From NCBI GenBank assembly GCA_003167215.1, contig PMTV01000053.1, positions 62,001 through 126,000 on the forward strand: a stretch of 64,000 nucleotides of DNA, read 5' to 3'. Numbering within the stretch: position 1 is the first letter of the stretch; each line of letters opens with the position of its first letter. Shown piece after piece: positions 52,594 through 61,172 of the stretch. The notes under the pieces were generated by a model. That model was not told the DNA's origin. It was given only the letters and a program-made list of their open reading frames with translations, and did no database searches. The translations under genes were made by a program, and so were the position numbers. The stretch comes from Acidobacteriota bacterium (GTDB lineage Bacteria > Acidobacteriota > Terriglobia > Acidiferrales > UBA7541).

Positions 52594-54121
52594 ATTGCGC
52601 GGCCGGTTGCTCGCGCTCGCGCTCGCCGCCTTCCTCTTTCCAGCCGGCTGCTCCCATTTTCGTCCGGCAGCAGATCCGGGCACGGTAACTTTTCTTATCG
52701 AGTCCGCGCCAACCAACCTCGACCCTCGCATCGGAGCAGACGCTTACTCCGCTCATCTCGACGGCCTAATTTTTTCGAGCTTGGTGGCGCACGATGCGCA
52801 AATGAACGTGATTCCGGATTTAGCCGAGCGCTGGGAAACTCCGGATCCGCTCACCTACATCTTCCATCTTCGCCAAGGCGTAAAATTCCACGATGGACGC
52901 GAACTCACCTCAGCAGACGTAAAGTTCACGTTCGACTCCATTATTAGCGGCTCGGTGAAAACTCCCAAGCGCGGAGCATTCCGGCTGGTCGCTTCCACGG
53001 AAGCTCCGGATGCGCATACCTTCGTGTTCCACTTGCGCGAGCCCTACGCATCATTTCTTTTCGGACTTACGCGGCCGAGCGTGGGCATCGTCCCGCGCGA
53101 TTCGGATGCCGGCATTTCGCAGCGTCCCGTAGGCAGCGGGCCATTTCGATTTGTCAGCGCCGTTCGCGACGAGGAAATTGTGCTTGAGCGTAATCCTGAT
53201 TACTTTGCTGGCGCAGCGGCAATTGAGCGCGTGCGTTTTCGCATCGTTCCGGACGCCATTGTCCGCGCCCTCGAATTGCGCAAGGGCTCGGCGGACGTCG
53301 AAATTAATTCTCTGACGCCCGATATGTCCGCCACGCTCGCGAAGCTGCCCGGCCTTGCGGTGGACGAACAGCCGGGGACGCCGCTGGCCTACATCTCATT
53401 CAATTTCGAAGATCCCATTCTCGCGCACCGCGAAGTGCGCCAAGCTCTCGCCTACGCCACCGATCGTGCATCGCTAGTCAAATACCTACTTCACGGGCAG
53501 GCGCGTTTGGCCGCCAGCCTGCTGCCTCCCAATCACTGGGCTTTCGATCCGGACGTCGCTCAATACGGGTACGATCCCGCGCGCGCCGAGCAGCTGCTCG
53601 ACGCTGCGGGTTTTCCTCGCGGGCCGGACGGCATCCGGTTTCATCTGGCCTTGAAAACCTCCACGGATGAATCGGTGCGGTTGACCACCGCAGCGATTGC
53701 CGATCAGTGGAAGCGCGTGGGAGTTGCGCTGGACCTGCGCCCGCTCGAATTCGCCACTTTCTTTTCCGATATTTCGCGGGGCAGTTTTCAGCTCTACACG
53801 CTGCGCTGGGTCGGGGCCAATAACGACCCAGACATCTTCGAGTACGTCTTCGGCTCCAAGAAAATTCCTCCCGACGGCGCGAACCGGGGCCGGTACCGAA
53901 ATCCGGCGCTCGATTCCCTGCTCGACAGCGCAAGAGTGGCGATGGATCAGGAGAAACGCAAGGCGATCCTGTGGCAGATTCAGAAAATCGTTGCGGAAGA
54001 CGAGCCTTACATCAACCTGTGGTATCCGGACAATGTTTGCGTGCACCGTACCAGGCTCACCAATATCTCGATTCCGCCGGGGGGCGACTACGAATTCCTT
54101 GTTAGCGCGCGATTGCAGTAG
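52577..54121 (+). CDS. Peptide ABC transporter substrate-binding lipoprotein (SBP family 5)
   Basis: A 514-residue periplasmic binding lipoprotein. ATG at 52577 gives a signal peptide with lipobox FPAGC, and the mature part starts with VTFLIESAPTNLDPRIGADA. The family 5 signature is seen as LAERWETPDPLTYIFHLRQGVKFHDGRELT split over about residues 80-110, and FVSAVRDEEIVLERNPDYF further on. It would bind oligopeptides and deliver them to a permease. No permease genes follow, and the gene overlaps anmK by 17 bases, suggesting a role in uptake of cell-wall peptides. Confidence 0.9.
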   Translation: MDASAKLRGRLLALALAAFLFPAGCSHFRPAADPGTVTFLIESAPTNLDPRIGADAYSAHLDGLIFSSLVAHDAQMNVIPDLAERWETPDPLTYIFHLRQGVKFHDGRELTSADVKFTFDSIISGSVKTPKRGAFRLVASTEAPDAHTFVFHLREPYASFLFGLTRPSVGIVPRDSDAGISQRPVGSGPFRFVSAVRDEEIVLERNPDYFAGAAAIERVRFRIVPDAIVRALELRKGSADVEINSLTPDMSATLAKLPGLAVDEQPGTPLAYISFNFEDPILAHREVRQALAYATDRASLVKYLLHGQARLAASLLPPNHWAFDPDVAQYGYDPARAEQLLDAAGFPRGPDGIRFHLALKTSTDESVRLTTAAIADQWKRVGVALDLRPLEFATFFSDISRGSFQLYTLRWVGANNDPDIFEYVFGSKKIPPDGANRGRYRNPALDSLLDSARVAMDQEKRKAILWQIQKIVAEDEPYINLWYPDNVCVHRTRLTNISIPPGGDYEFLVSARLQ

Positions 54122-54142
54122 GAGCACCGCGCGCTAATGTAA

Positions 54143-54793
54143 CTACGAAGTCGACCCACCTTTCAGAGCCTTAAGAATGTCTGCTTCGGGCAGCGCGCCC
54201 TCACGTGCCAGAGTCCAATGATCGCCATCGATGCGCACGATTGTCGAAGCCAGCACCGCGCCGGTGTCGCCGGCGTCAAGAATCAGCGGCAAACGGGTTC
54301 CTAGTTGTTTCACTATTTGCGCCGCATTCGTGCAGGAAGGAAACCCCGAAAGGTTCGCGCTCGTGCCGGTAATCGGGCCGCCGGCAGCGCTAATGATCGC
54401 GGTTGGAATCGGCGAATTCGCCCAACGCAACGCCACCCGCCCGCTGTTGCCCGTGACTTTTAGCGGCAGCCGATGCGTAGCCTCCACAACCAGCGTCAGC
54501 GCGCCGGGCCAGAATTTATGAGCCAACGCGAGAAAAATGTCCGGAACCTCGCGCATCAGCGTCACAGCTTGCTCGATCGAACTCACGAGGATGGGAAGCG
54601 CCTTCGTTTCCGGGCGGCCCTTGGCCTGAAAGACCGCTTCGATAGCGGCAAGGTTAAAAGGGTCGGCCGAAAGCCCGTAGAAAGTGTCGGTAGGGATCCC
54701 GACGACTTCGCCACGCCTGATGAATCCGGCGGCGTAGTCCACCACGTCACTTTCCGGCGCTTTGGAAGATATTTTAAGAACTTCGACGGGCAA
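54143..54793 (-). CDS. Threonylcarbamoyl-AMP synthase (Sua5/YrdC/YwlC)
   Basis: A 216-residue protein that makes threonylcarbamoyl-AMP for the t6A37 modification of ANN-decoding tRNAs. The YrdC core is visible: GIPTDTFYGLSADPFN, then KGRPETKALPILVSS and the C-terminal half with GPITGTSANLSGFPSCTNA. A TTG is the probable start. It lacks the C-terminal Sua5 domain (usually about 330 residues total), so it is the short TsaC-like form. It converges on the substrate-binding protein gene with 21 bases between. Confidence 0.92.
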   Translation of the reverse strand: MPVEVLKISSKAPESDVVDYAAGFIRRGEVVGIPTDTFYGLSADPFNLAAIEAVFQAKGRPETKALPILVSSIEQAVTLMREVPDIFLALAHKFWPGALTLVVEATHRLPLKVTGNSGRVALRWANSPIPTAIISAAGGPITGTSANLSGFPSCTNAAQIVKQLGTRLPLILDAGDTGAVLASTIVRIDGDHWTLAREGALPEADILKALKGGSTS

Positions 54794-54944
54794 TTTTCAC
54801 TCGCGGCTTACGGCATCAAGCATTGGAAAACTATCACAGCCATACCCGCTCAATCAAGCCGCTACAGCGATGCGGTGCGATAAAGTGAGAGTAAGACGCT
54901 CCCAGCAGGTTTACGCGAGGTCAAGCGTTTGTTACGCTGGTTAC

Positions 54945-55904
54945 ATGGCGCCACAGTTCCCCTCCGACAAACGAGCGCAAGCCGCGCCGGAAAGTGTTCC
55001 AGTCCGCGCACGCGAGGGCCATTCCACAGCCAGCGCCCGCGTTGGCAACGCTGATTCCATCACCAGCCGTGACAATAAATGGCTAAAAATCTTTCGAGCC
55101 GCCCTGCGCGGCTCTGGTCCGGCTGAAAGCGAGCCAATCGCTGCGGAAGGCCCGAAGCTCGTGGAAGAGGGCGTGCGTTCGGCACTTGAAACCGAAGCCC
55201 TGTTGGTGAGTGAAACAGGCGAGCGCCACTTGGAACGCATACTCCAAGTGGCAAGCGAGAGCGATTCCGGAATACCCCGGTCGCGGATTTTCCGGACCAC
55301 CGACAAGCTGTTCGAAAGCGTCGCAGGTACCGAAGCCCCGCAGGGCGTTGCTGCCCTATTTCGCCAGCCCGCATGGAATTTTGATGATGTAATGCGCGGA
55401 CGGGCAAATCTCGCAGGCGTTTTCTCCGGCGGTTTGCCACTTATGCTTGTCATGGCAGCGGTTCAAGACCCCGGCAACGTCGGCACGATTGTGCGCTCAG
55501 CCGAAGCCTTTGGAGCTTCGGGAGTTGTCGCCACGCGCGGCACTGCCGATCCGTGGTCACCCAAGGCGCTGCGAGCATCGGCCGGCTCAGCGCTACGCTT
55601 GCCGCTACTGCGAGGTATGGCGATTCCTATTCTTCTCGCGCAGTTGCGTGTTGCCGGCGTGACAATTCTGGCTGCGCGAACAAGGCCAAGTGCCGCGGAA
55701 AACGCTGGACCACCAACAGCCGACTTACGCGGCGCTTGTGCGATCTTCATCGGTAGCGAAGGCGCAGGCTTGCCCAGCGAAGTGGAGCACGCGGCCGATG
55801 ATTGGGTCTCGATCGCGATGAAGAACGATGTGGAATCGCTGAATGCAGGCGTAGCTGCATCCCTAATTTTATTCGAAGCAGCGCGGCAGAGGCGAGGCGC
55901 GTAA
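54945..55904 (+). CDS. TrmH-family RNA methyltransferase (23S rRNA G2251-like)
   Basis: A 319-residue SpoU methyltransferase. The N-terminal substrate-binding domain (about 45-150) carries SITSRDNKWLKIFRAALRGS and RTTDKLFESVAGTEAPQGV. The catalytic SPOUT domain has MAAVQDPGNVGTIVRSAEAFG, GACAIFIGSEGAGLP and ESLNAGVAASLILFEA. ATG at 54945 is used because it starts the conserved protein; the frame continues upstream without support. Modification of 23S rRNA is likely, the position unproven. It is 5 bases upstream of rarA. Confidence 0.9.
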   Translation: MAPQFPSDKRAQAAPESVPVRAREGHSTASARVGNADSITSRDNKWLKIFRAALRGSGPAESEPIAAEGPKLVEEGVRSALETEALLVSETGERHLERILQVASESDSGIPRSRIFRTTDKLFESVAGTEAPQGVAALFRQPAWNFDDVMRGRANLAGVFSGGLPLMLVMAAVQDPGNVGTIVRSAEAFGASGVVATRGTADPWSPKALRASAGSALRLPLLRGMAIPILLAQLRVAGVTILAARTRPSAAENAGPPTADLRGACAIFIGSEGAGLPSEVEHAADDWVSIAMKNDVESLNAGVAASLILFEAARQRRGA

Positions 55905-55909
55905 ATCGC

Positions 55910-57262
55910 ATGGGACTTTTTCAAACACTTGATCCCGAAGCAGAATCGCAGGCGGGGCGCCCGCTTGCCGACCGCATGCGTCCGCGGACCTTGGACGAAT
56001 TCATCGGCCAGGAAGAACTTCTGGGGGCGGGAAAACCGCTTCGGATCCAAATCGAACGGGACGAACTGAGCTCGATGCTGCTGTGGGGTCCCCCAGGCTG
56101 CGGAAAGACTACGCTGGCGCGAATTATTGCCAAAACCACGCGGTCGGACTTCATTCCCTTCAGCGCGGTGCTTGCGGGCATCAAGGAAATCAAGGAAGTG
56201 ATGTCCAAAGCGGAAGGCGCGCGCCGCTACGGAATGCGCACAATTGTTTTCGTGGACGAAGTGCATCGCTTCAACCGCGCGCAACAGGACGCCTTCCTTC
56301 CCCACGTCGAAGCCGGAAATATTCTGCTGATTGGGGCTACCACGGAGAACCCGTCGTTTGAAGTAATCGCTCCGCTACTTTCGCGGATGCGAGTGTACGT
56401 GATGCGAGCTCTCACGAAAGACCAAATCATCGGACTTCTGCGGCGCGCGCTTGCCGACGCCATTCGCGGCTTGGGAAAAGAACAAATTGAAGCGGGGGAC
56501 GATATTCTCGATCGGATTGCGATCCTGGCGAATGGCGACGCGCGCTCGGCATACAACACGCTTGAAGCGCTGGCGATGGGTACAACTCCCGGGGCGGATT
56601 CGCGTCGCGTTCTATCGCAAGCGCGCCTCGAGGATGTTTTGCAGAAGAAGCTTCTGCCCTATGACAAATCCGGCGAGGAGCATTTCAACCTGATTTCGGC
56701 TCTTCATAAATCGGTGCGGAATTCAGACGCCGATGCTTCTCTTTACTGGCTGGCGCGCATGCTCGAATCCGGCGAGGATCCGCTGTACGTCGCGCGCCGA
56801 TTGGTGCGCATGGCCAATGAAGACATTGGACTGGCCGAACCAAACGCCGTTCAAGTAGCGCTTGCCGCGATGCAGGCGTTCGAATTTCTTGGCCCGCCTG
56901 AAGGCAACCTCGCGCTGGCGCAAGCCGCTGTGTATCTGGCGCTCGCACCAAAATCGAATGCGGTTTACGCAGCGTATGGCGACGTTCAAGAGGATCTGCA
57001 AAGAACGATGGCTGAGCCGGTGCCGTTGCACCTGCGCAACGCGGTCACCGGCTTGATGAAGCACATCGGCTACGGCAAAGGCTATCAGTACGCGCATAAT
57101 GCGGAAGAAAAAGTTACGGACATGACCTGCTTGCCGGAAAGTCTATCCGATCGCGTTTACTACCATCCAACCGATCAGGGATTTGAAGCGCGCATTAGGC
57201 AGAGGCTCGAAGAAATCCGGCGCATCAAGAGCAAGGCTTCGGGCCACAAGGAACACGAATGA
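55910..57262 (+). CDS. rarA: Replication-associated recombination protein A (AAA+ ATPase)
   Basis: A 450-residue RarA/MgsA family ATPase acting at stalled replication forks. The opening RMRPRTLDEFIGQEELLGAG leads to Walker A LWGPPGCGKTTLARI, Walker B IVFVDEVHRFNRAQQDAFL and sensor LIGATTENPSFEV. The C-terminal part has the tetramerisation domain with AHNAEEKVTDMTCLPESL. The ATG at 55910 follows the stop of the methyltransferase gene by 5 bases. The stop overlaps the next start (ATGA). Confidence 0.95.
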   Translation: MGLFQTLDPEAESQAGRPLADRMRPRTLDEFIGQEELLGAGKPLRIQIERDELSSMLLWGPPGCGKTTLARIIAKTTRSDFIPFSAVLAGIKEIKEVMSKAEGARRYGMRTIVFVDEVHRFNRAQQDAFLPHVEAGNILLIGATTENPSFEVIAPLLSRMRVYVMRALTKDQIIGLLRRALADAIRGLGKEQIEAGDDILDRIAILANGDARSAYNTLEALAMGTTPGADSRRVLSQARLEDVLQKKLLPYDKSGEEHFNLISALHKSVRNSDADASLYWLARMLESGEDPLYVARRLVRMANEDIGLAEPNAVQVALAAMQAFEFLGPPEGNLALAQAAVYLALAPKSNAVYAAYGDVQEDLQRTMAEPVPLHLRNAVTGLMKHIGYGKGYQYAHNAEEKVTDMTCLPESLSDRVYYHPTDQGFEARIRQRLEEIRRIKSKASGHKEHE

Positions 57263-58389
57263 GTGCGAGACGAAATCGTGGTACGCCACGGGGCACGAGA
57301 GTTTTGCTCGCCTTGTTTCTCGTGTTGTCCCTGACGCTGCACTTTCCGCCGCAATCCCGCGCGCAAGGAAAATCGCTTGTGAAGGTTGATGAAGACGTTC
57401 AGGCCTTTGCTATCGCTCCTGACAATCGCATCGTCTATTCCGTTCAACATATGCGCAAGGTAAAGAAGGCCCGGCTGGAACGCGACGATTTGTGGATCTC
57501 CTCGCCCGAGGGCAGACAAAAAAAGATCGTTGATGGAGAGAAATTATTTGCAGATCCATTGCTGAGTTATCAGGTGCAATCGTTTGCGTGGTCGCCGGAC
57601 GGGCGCCGCATCGCGGTGATGATGCAAACTGTCGAAATGGAACAGCCAAAAGGCACCCGGGACCAGCAAATGGACGAACAACAGACCGTACGCGGGGCGG
57701 TAGCCATTTATCTGATGGATGCTGAAGGCCACCAAATTCCCATCCAAGGGGTGAAGGACGGATTGCTCAGCGAAGGTTACAACGCCGCATGGCTCGCGGA
57801 CGGAGTCACGCTGGTGTACGTTACGAGGACCGGCGGAGATTTCTACGAACTGAACTCGCTGCGTCCGGGGGAGGGAAAGAGCAAGCCACTTTTCCAGGGG
57901 CATACGTTTGCAGCTCTGGCGTGGGACACCAAGAATAACCAGGCATTTGCAATTGAGGAAAGCATGAAAGTCCTCAGTCCCCCGATGCTCGTGCGGCTGG
58001 ACCTCGTCAAGGAAACTCGCACGGCCATCATGCCGATCGATCAGTATGCAGGAGACTTTGCGCTTTCGCCTTCAGCTCAAAAAGTGGCGTATTTCCGCGA
58101 CGGCGACACACTCGAAGTCCGGGACATCACCAACCCCGGGGACAAACCAGCGCAAGTCCGAGTCGCTATTGGGCAGTTTCAGTGGGGCCACGATGAAAAA
58201 CGAGTTTTGCTGAAGCGCGGGGACCCACTAAAATCCGACCGGTTGACGTGGGTGGGCTTATATGACGGGCAGTTTGAGCCGCTTTTGCACGATCTTGAGT
58301 TTCACGACTACGCGATTTCACCGGACGGCCAGTTCGTGGCAGTAACCGAGCCAGGGAAACGAAGTCTCTTGGTGTACAGTTTGCGCTAG
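57259..58389 (+). CDS. Exported PD40/WD40-like propeller protein
   Basis: A 376-residue protein with a signal peptide (VLLALFLVLSLTLHFPPQSRAQ). The mature part has PD40-type blades such as FAWSPDGRRIAVMMQ, FALSPSAQKVAYFRDG and YAISPDGQFVAVTEP. Such propellers bind peptides or proteins; no enzyme domain is attached. Translational coupling to rarA is odd for an exported protein and may simply reflect operon drift. The function is unknown. Confidence 0.75.
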   Translation: MSARRNRGTPRGTRVLLALFLVLSLTLHFPPQSRAQGKSLVKVDEDVQAFAIAPDNRIVYSVQHMRKVKKARLERDDLWISSPEGRQKKIVDGEKLFADPLLSYQVQSFAWSPDGRRIAVMMQTVEMEQPKGTRDQQMDEQQTVRGAVAIYLMDAEGHQIPIQGVKDGLLSEGYNAAWLADGVTLVYVTRTGGDFYELNSLRPGEGKSKPLFQGHTFAALAWDTKNNQAFAIEESMKVLSPPMLVRLDLVKETRTAIMPIDQYAGDFALSPSAQKVAYFRDGDTLEVRDITNPGDKPAQVRVAIGQFQWGHDEKRVLLKRGDPLKSDRLTWVGLYDGQFEPLLHDLEFHDYAISPDGQFVAVTEPGKRSLLVYSLR

Positions 58390-58886
58390 AGCAATTTCGT
58401 TCGTTGCGGAAGCTCGCGCGCCCGCCTGATGTGCTCCTTCAAAATGCACGAGTTCATCATCACGAAGATTCCGGCGCGCCTGGCGCGTTCCGCTGCCTCA
58501 GCATGAATGACACCTTCCTGCATCCAGACGCAGTGAGCGCCAATCTGAATGGCAGACTCCACGATTTCCGGGACGAATACGGGTCGGCGAAATATATCCA
58601 CGATATCCACCGGCCCAGGAACGTCCTGCAGCCGCGCGTAGCTCTTTTCGCCCAGCACTTCCGTTTCGTTTGGGTTCACTGGAATGATGCGGTACCCGGC
58701 GGATTGCAGATATTGGGCCACGCCAAAGCTCGCGCGCGTGCGCCGGTTCGAAAGGCCCACGACGGCAATCGTTTTGCTGGACGTCAGGACCTGAATGATG
58801 GCATCGGACTGGGAGACGCTGGAGCGCTCGAGCCTGGAATCTGGATTCAAAGCAGAACTCGCCTTATCCGCGGGGTCGGCCATCAA
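58386..58886 (-). CDS. CoA-binding protein (YccU-like)
   Basis: A 166-residue Rossmann-fold protein of the CoA-binding domain family. KTIAVVGLSNRRTRASFGVAQYL is the nucleotide-binding start, followed by YRIIPVNPNETEVLGEKSY, VDIVDIFRRPVFVPEIVE and CVWMQEGVIHAEAAERARRAG. The exact role of such proteins is not established. Its start overlaps the stop of hisC (ATGA), so it is the last gene of that unit. It converges on the propeller gene with a 4-base overlap. Confidence 0.9.
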   Translation of the reverse strand: MMADPADKASSALNPDSRLERSSVSQSDAIIQVLTSSKTIAVVGLSNRRTRASFGVAQYLQSAGYRIIPVNPNETEVLGEKSYARLQDVPGPVDIVDIFRRPVFVPEIVESAIQIGAHCVWMQEGVIHAEAAERARRAGIFVMMNSCILKEHIRRARELPQRTKLL

Positions 58887-60043
58887 ATTCCCTGAGTGTC
58901 TCCCTCAATAATCGTGCGTGCGTGCGCTGCCGACCTGAGCGGGAGGGATGCGCGCACTTCTGCAAGCGCTCGCAGGAATTTCTCGTTTTCCTCGTGAGTC
59001 CCTACGGTCACGCGGAGCGCCGTGGGAAAACCCATCCAGCGCATGGGCCTCACGATCACGCCGTGCTTCAGCAATTCCTCCACAAGGGGCTCAGTGTCCG
59101 TCCCAAATATCACCAGGAGAAAATTTGCCACCGAAGGTACGAATTTAATTTTCAGGCTATGGAGCCCGGATGCCAGCTGCGCAAGTCCTGCGCGATTCGA
59201 TTCGACGGAACGGCGAACGTGCTCCGTATCGTCCAAAGCAGCCAAGGCCGCCGCCTGAGCTACGCCAGAGGTATTAAAAGGACCGCGAATTTTGTTCATT
59301 TCCGCTAGGAGGGCTGCGGGGCCGATGCCGTAGCCAATGCGGAGTCCTGCCAGGCCGTACACCTTGGAGAAGGTGCGCAACACGAGAAGATTGCGGCCGC
59401 CGCGAACAATGTCTATCGAGCGCGAATAGTTCGGATCGTCCACGTAATCATAGTAAGCCTCGTCGAGCACGACGAGAATATGTTCGGGAACGCGCGCGAG
59501 AAACGTATCGAGATTGTCGGCGCTGAACATCGTGCCAGTGGGATTATTCGGGTTGGCCAGAAAAATGAGCTTGGTTTCCTCGGGTAGGTCGCGCGCGATC
59601 GCTTCCAGGTCAAATTGATAGTCGCGCATGGGAACATCCAGAAAGCTAGCTCCGGTAGCGCGAATAGCGATGTAATAAAGCGGGAAAGATCCGTAGGAAG
59701 TGACCCCGCAGTCGCCTGGAACTAATGCTATCCGCGCCGAAAGATCGATCAATTCGGTGGAGCCGCCGCCGAGGATGATACTTTCTACCGGAGTACCGTG
59801 CTTTTTCGCCAGGGCTTCGCGTAAGTAAAATCCACTGCCGTCCGGATAGCGATTAGACGCCGCGAGCGCTTTTTGCGCAGCTGCAATCGCAAGCGGAGAA
59901 GCGCCGAGCGGATTTTCGTTGGACGCGAGCTTAATAGCGTGCATGTTCAATTCGCGTTCAACCTCCTCAATCGGTTTTCCGGGCACGTAGGGCGCAAGTT
60001 CGCGTATATACGGGGGGACGAGTTCGTGAGTGAAATCGGTCAT
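58883..60043 (-). CDS. hisC: Histidinol-phosphate aminotransferase
   Basis: A 386-residue PLP-dependent class I/II aminotransferase that acts in histidine biosynthesis. KLASNENPLGASPLAI, then FLANPNNPTGTMFS and VVLDEAYYDYVDD are family motifs. The PLP lysine is in VLRTFSKVYGLAGLRIGYG. The C-terminal RPMRWMGFPTALRVTVGTHEENEKFL is typical of HisC. No other his genes are in view. It lies 13 bases after the pseudouridine synthase gene, so it is probably co-transcribed with it. Confidence 0.93.
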   Translation of the reverse strand: MTDFTHELVPPYIRELAPYVPGKPIEEVERELNMHAIKLASNENPLGASPLAIAAAQKALAASNRYPDGSGFYLREALAKKHGTPVESIILGGGSTELIDLSARIALVPGDCGVTSYGSFPLYYIAIRATGASFLDVPMRDYQFDLEAIARDLPEETKLIFLANPNNPTGTMFSADNLDTFLARVPEHILVVLDEAYYDYVDDPNYSRSIDIVRGGRNLLVLRTFSKVYGLAGLRIGYGIGPAALLAEMNKIRGPFNTSGVAQAAALAALDDTEHVRRSVESNRAGLAQLASGLHSLKIKFVPSVANFLLVIFGTDTEPLVEELLKHGVIVRPMRWMGFPTALRVTVGTHEENEKFLRALAEVRASLPLRSAAHARTIIEGDTQGI

Positions 60044-60056
60044 GCGTGGGAGGGCC

Positions 60057-61031
60057 TCAATTGTATTTCTCCGGACGCGGAGGCTGTCCGTGCCTTGGAT
60101 GTTTGTCGTTCGGGCGCCGTTCTATACGGTTTCGCAACGTCGGGGTTGGTCTCCGCGGCTTGGAAGCGACTCGGCCTGGTGACGCTGAATGGTTTCTTGT
60201 TCCGTTACTCGCTGCCTGCGCAATTGCGGGCGCGGCATGCTGCGCCCCTACGATGGGCCTTTTTGCTTTGCCGATCGGTTTTGGTTTCGGAGTGAAAGGG
60301 CGGCGCTTTACGCGCATGCGGCGCGGAGTTAGGACCCCTGGTTTCGGCTGCACGGAGCGCGATAGAGTTGCCACTTCGGCTTCGGAAAGCTCGCGATGGC
60401 GCCCGGGAGCGAGCGACTCGAGCGCCAGATTTCCGATTGCGACACGTTTAGTTTTTTCGACGGCGTGGCCAGTCTGAAAAAGACGGTTGCGCAAGGCGTC
60501 GCTTCGCGTTTCGGAAAGGGTCACTTCATACCAAGGAGCATCCTTGCCCTTGATGCGTGCGATGTGCGCTCCCGTGGCGCGCGCCAGGTTTTCGATTTCT
60601 TCAAAGGTGAGGAGAGTTTTCAGTTTCAGGTTATAGGTCTGCGGCAGATTCGCCTTCAACATCAGATTTGCCAAATCCCCATCGTTGGTCAGAAAAACGA
60701 GGCCCATGGCGTGATACTCAAGGCGTCCCACGGGAAATACACGCTGGGTAACTCCGTGCAGCAGGTCGCTGAGAGCCCGGCGCCCCTCCGGATCACTCAT
60801 GGTTGAAACAATTTCCGGAGGCTTATTCAAAAGAAGATAAATTCGATCCCTTTCGGGGCGCAGGAGCCTTCCGTTTACCTTGATGTGGTCGCGCGATTCA
60901 TCGGCCTTCGAGCCCATTTCTGTGACAGTGTGTCCGTTAACGGTAACCATTCCGGAGGAAATAAGTTCCTCCGCGTGCCTTCTGGAGGCAATTCCCGCGC
61001 GCGCGATGATTTTTTGGAGTCTTTCGAGCAT
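60057..61031 (-). CDS. RsuA/RluB-family pseudouridine synthase with Glu at the usual catalytic Asp
   Basis: A 324-residue protein. An S4 RNA-binding domain (RLQKIIARAGIASRRHAEELI) starts it. The catalytic domain follows with YLLLNKPPEIVSTMSDPEG and the motif usually written Gly-Arg-Leu-Asp. Here it reads VGRLEYHAMGLVFLTNDGD (DNA near 60720), so the essential Asp is replaced by Glu. Catalysis is doubtful; RNA binding may remain. The C-terminal 100 residues are basic, Pro/Ala-rich and include GAQHAAPAIAQ, which is encoded by a palindromic repeat at 60226-60257. scpA-scpB lie upstream, as in many bacteria. Confidence 0.88.
   Translation of the reverse strand: MLERLQKIIARAGIASRRHAEELISSGMVTVNGHTVTEMGSKADESRDHIKVNGRLLRPERDRIYLLLNKPPEIVSTMSDPEGRRALSDLLHGVTQRVFPVGRLEYHAMGLVFLTNDGDLANLMLKANLPQTYNLKLKTLLTFEEIENLARATGAHIARIKGKDAPWYEVTLSETRSDALRNRLFQTGHAVEKTKRVAIGNLALESLAPGRHRELSEAEVATLSRSVQPKPGVLTPRRMRVKRRPFTPKPKPIGKAKRPIVGAQHAAPAIAQAASNGTRNHSASPGRVASKPRRPTPTLRNRIERRPNDKHPRHGQPPRPEKYN
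60226..60257. repeat. Palindromic repeat of the GGGCGCAG family inside a coding region
   Basis: GCGGGCGCGGCATGCTGCGC followed by CCCTACGATGGG resembles copies at 2536-2565 and 12329-12356. It is located within the low-complexity C-terminal tail of the pseudouridine synthase gene and is translated as GAQHAAPAI on the minus strand. Confidence 0.6.
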
Positions 61032-61172
61032 GGAATTCTATGTGAACCGACCATACAGATTAGCACGGAACAGGAAATTCAGTGGTGAAGCTAGCGGCTG
61101 CAATCTTCGATGATTTTAAAATGCTTTGTCGCGCGTCTCGGAATATCAGCGAATGTCAGTTGAATTCGCCGG

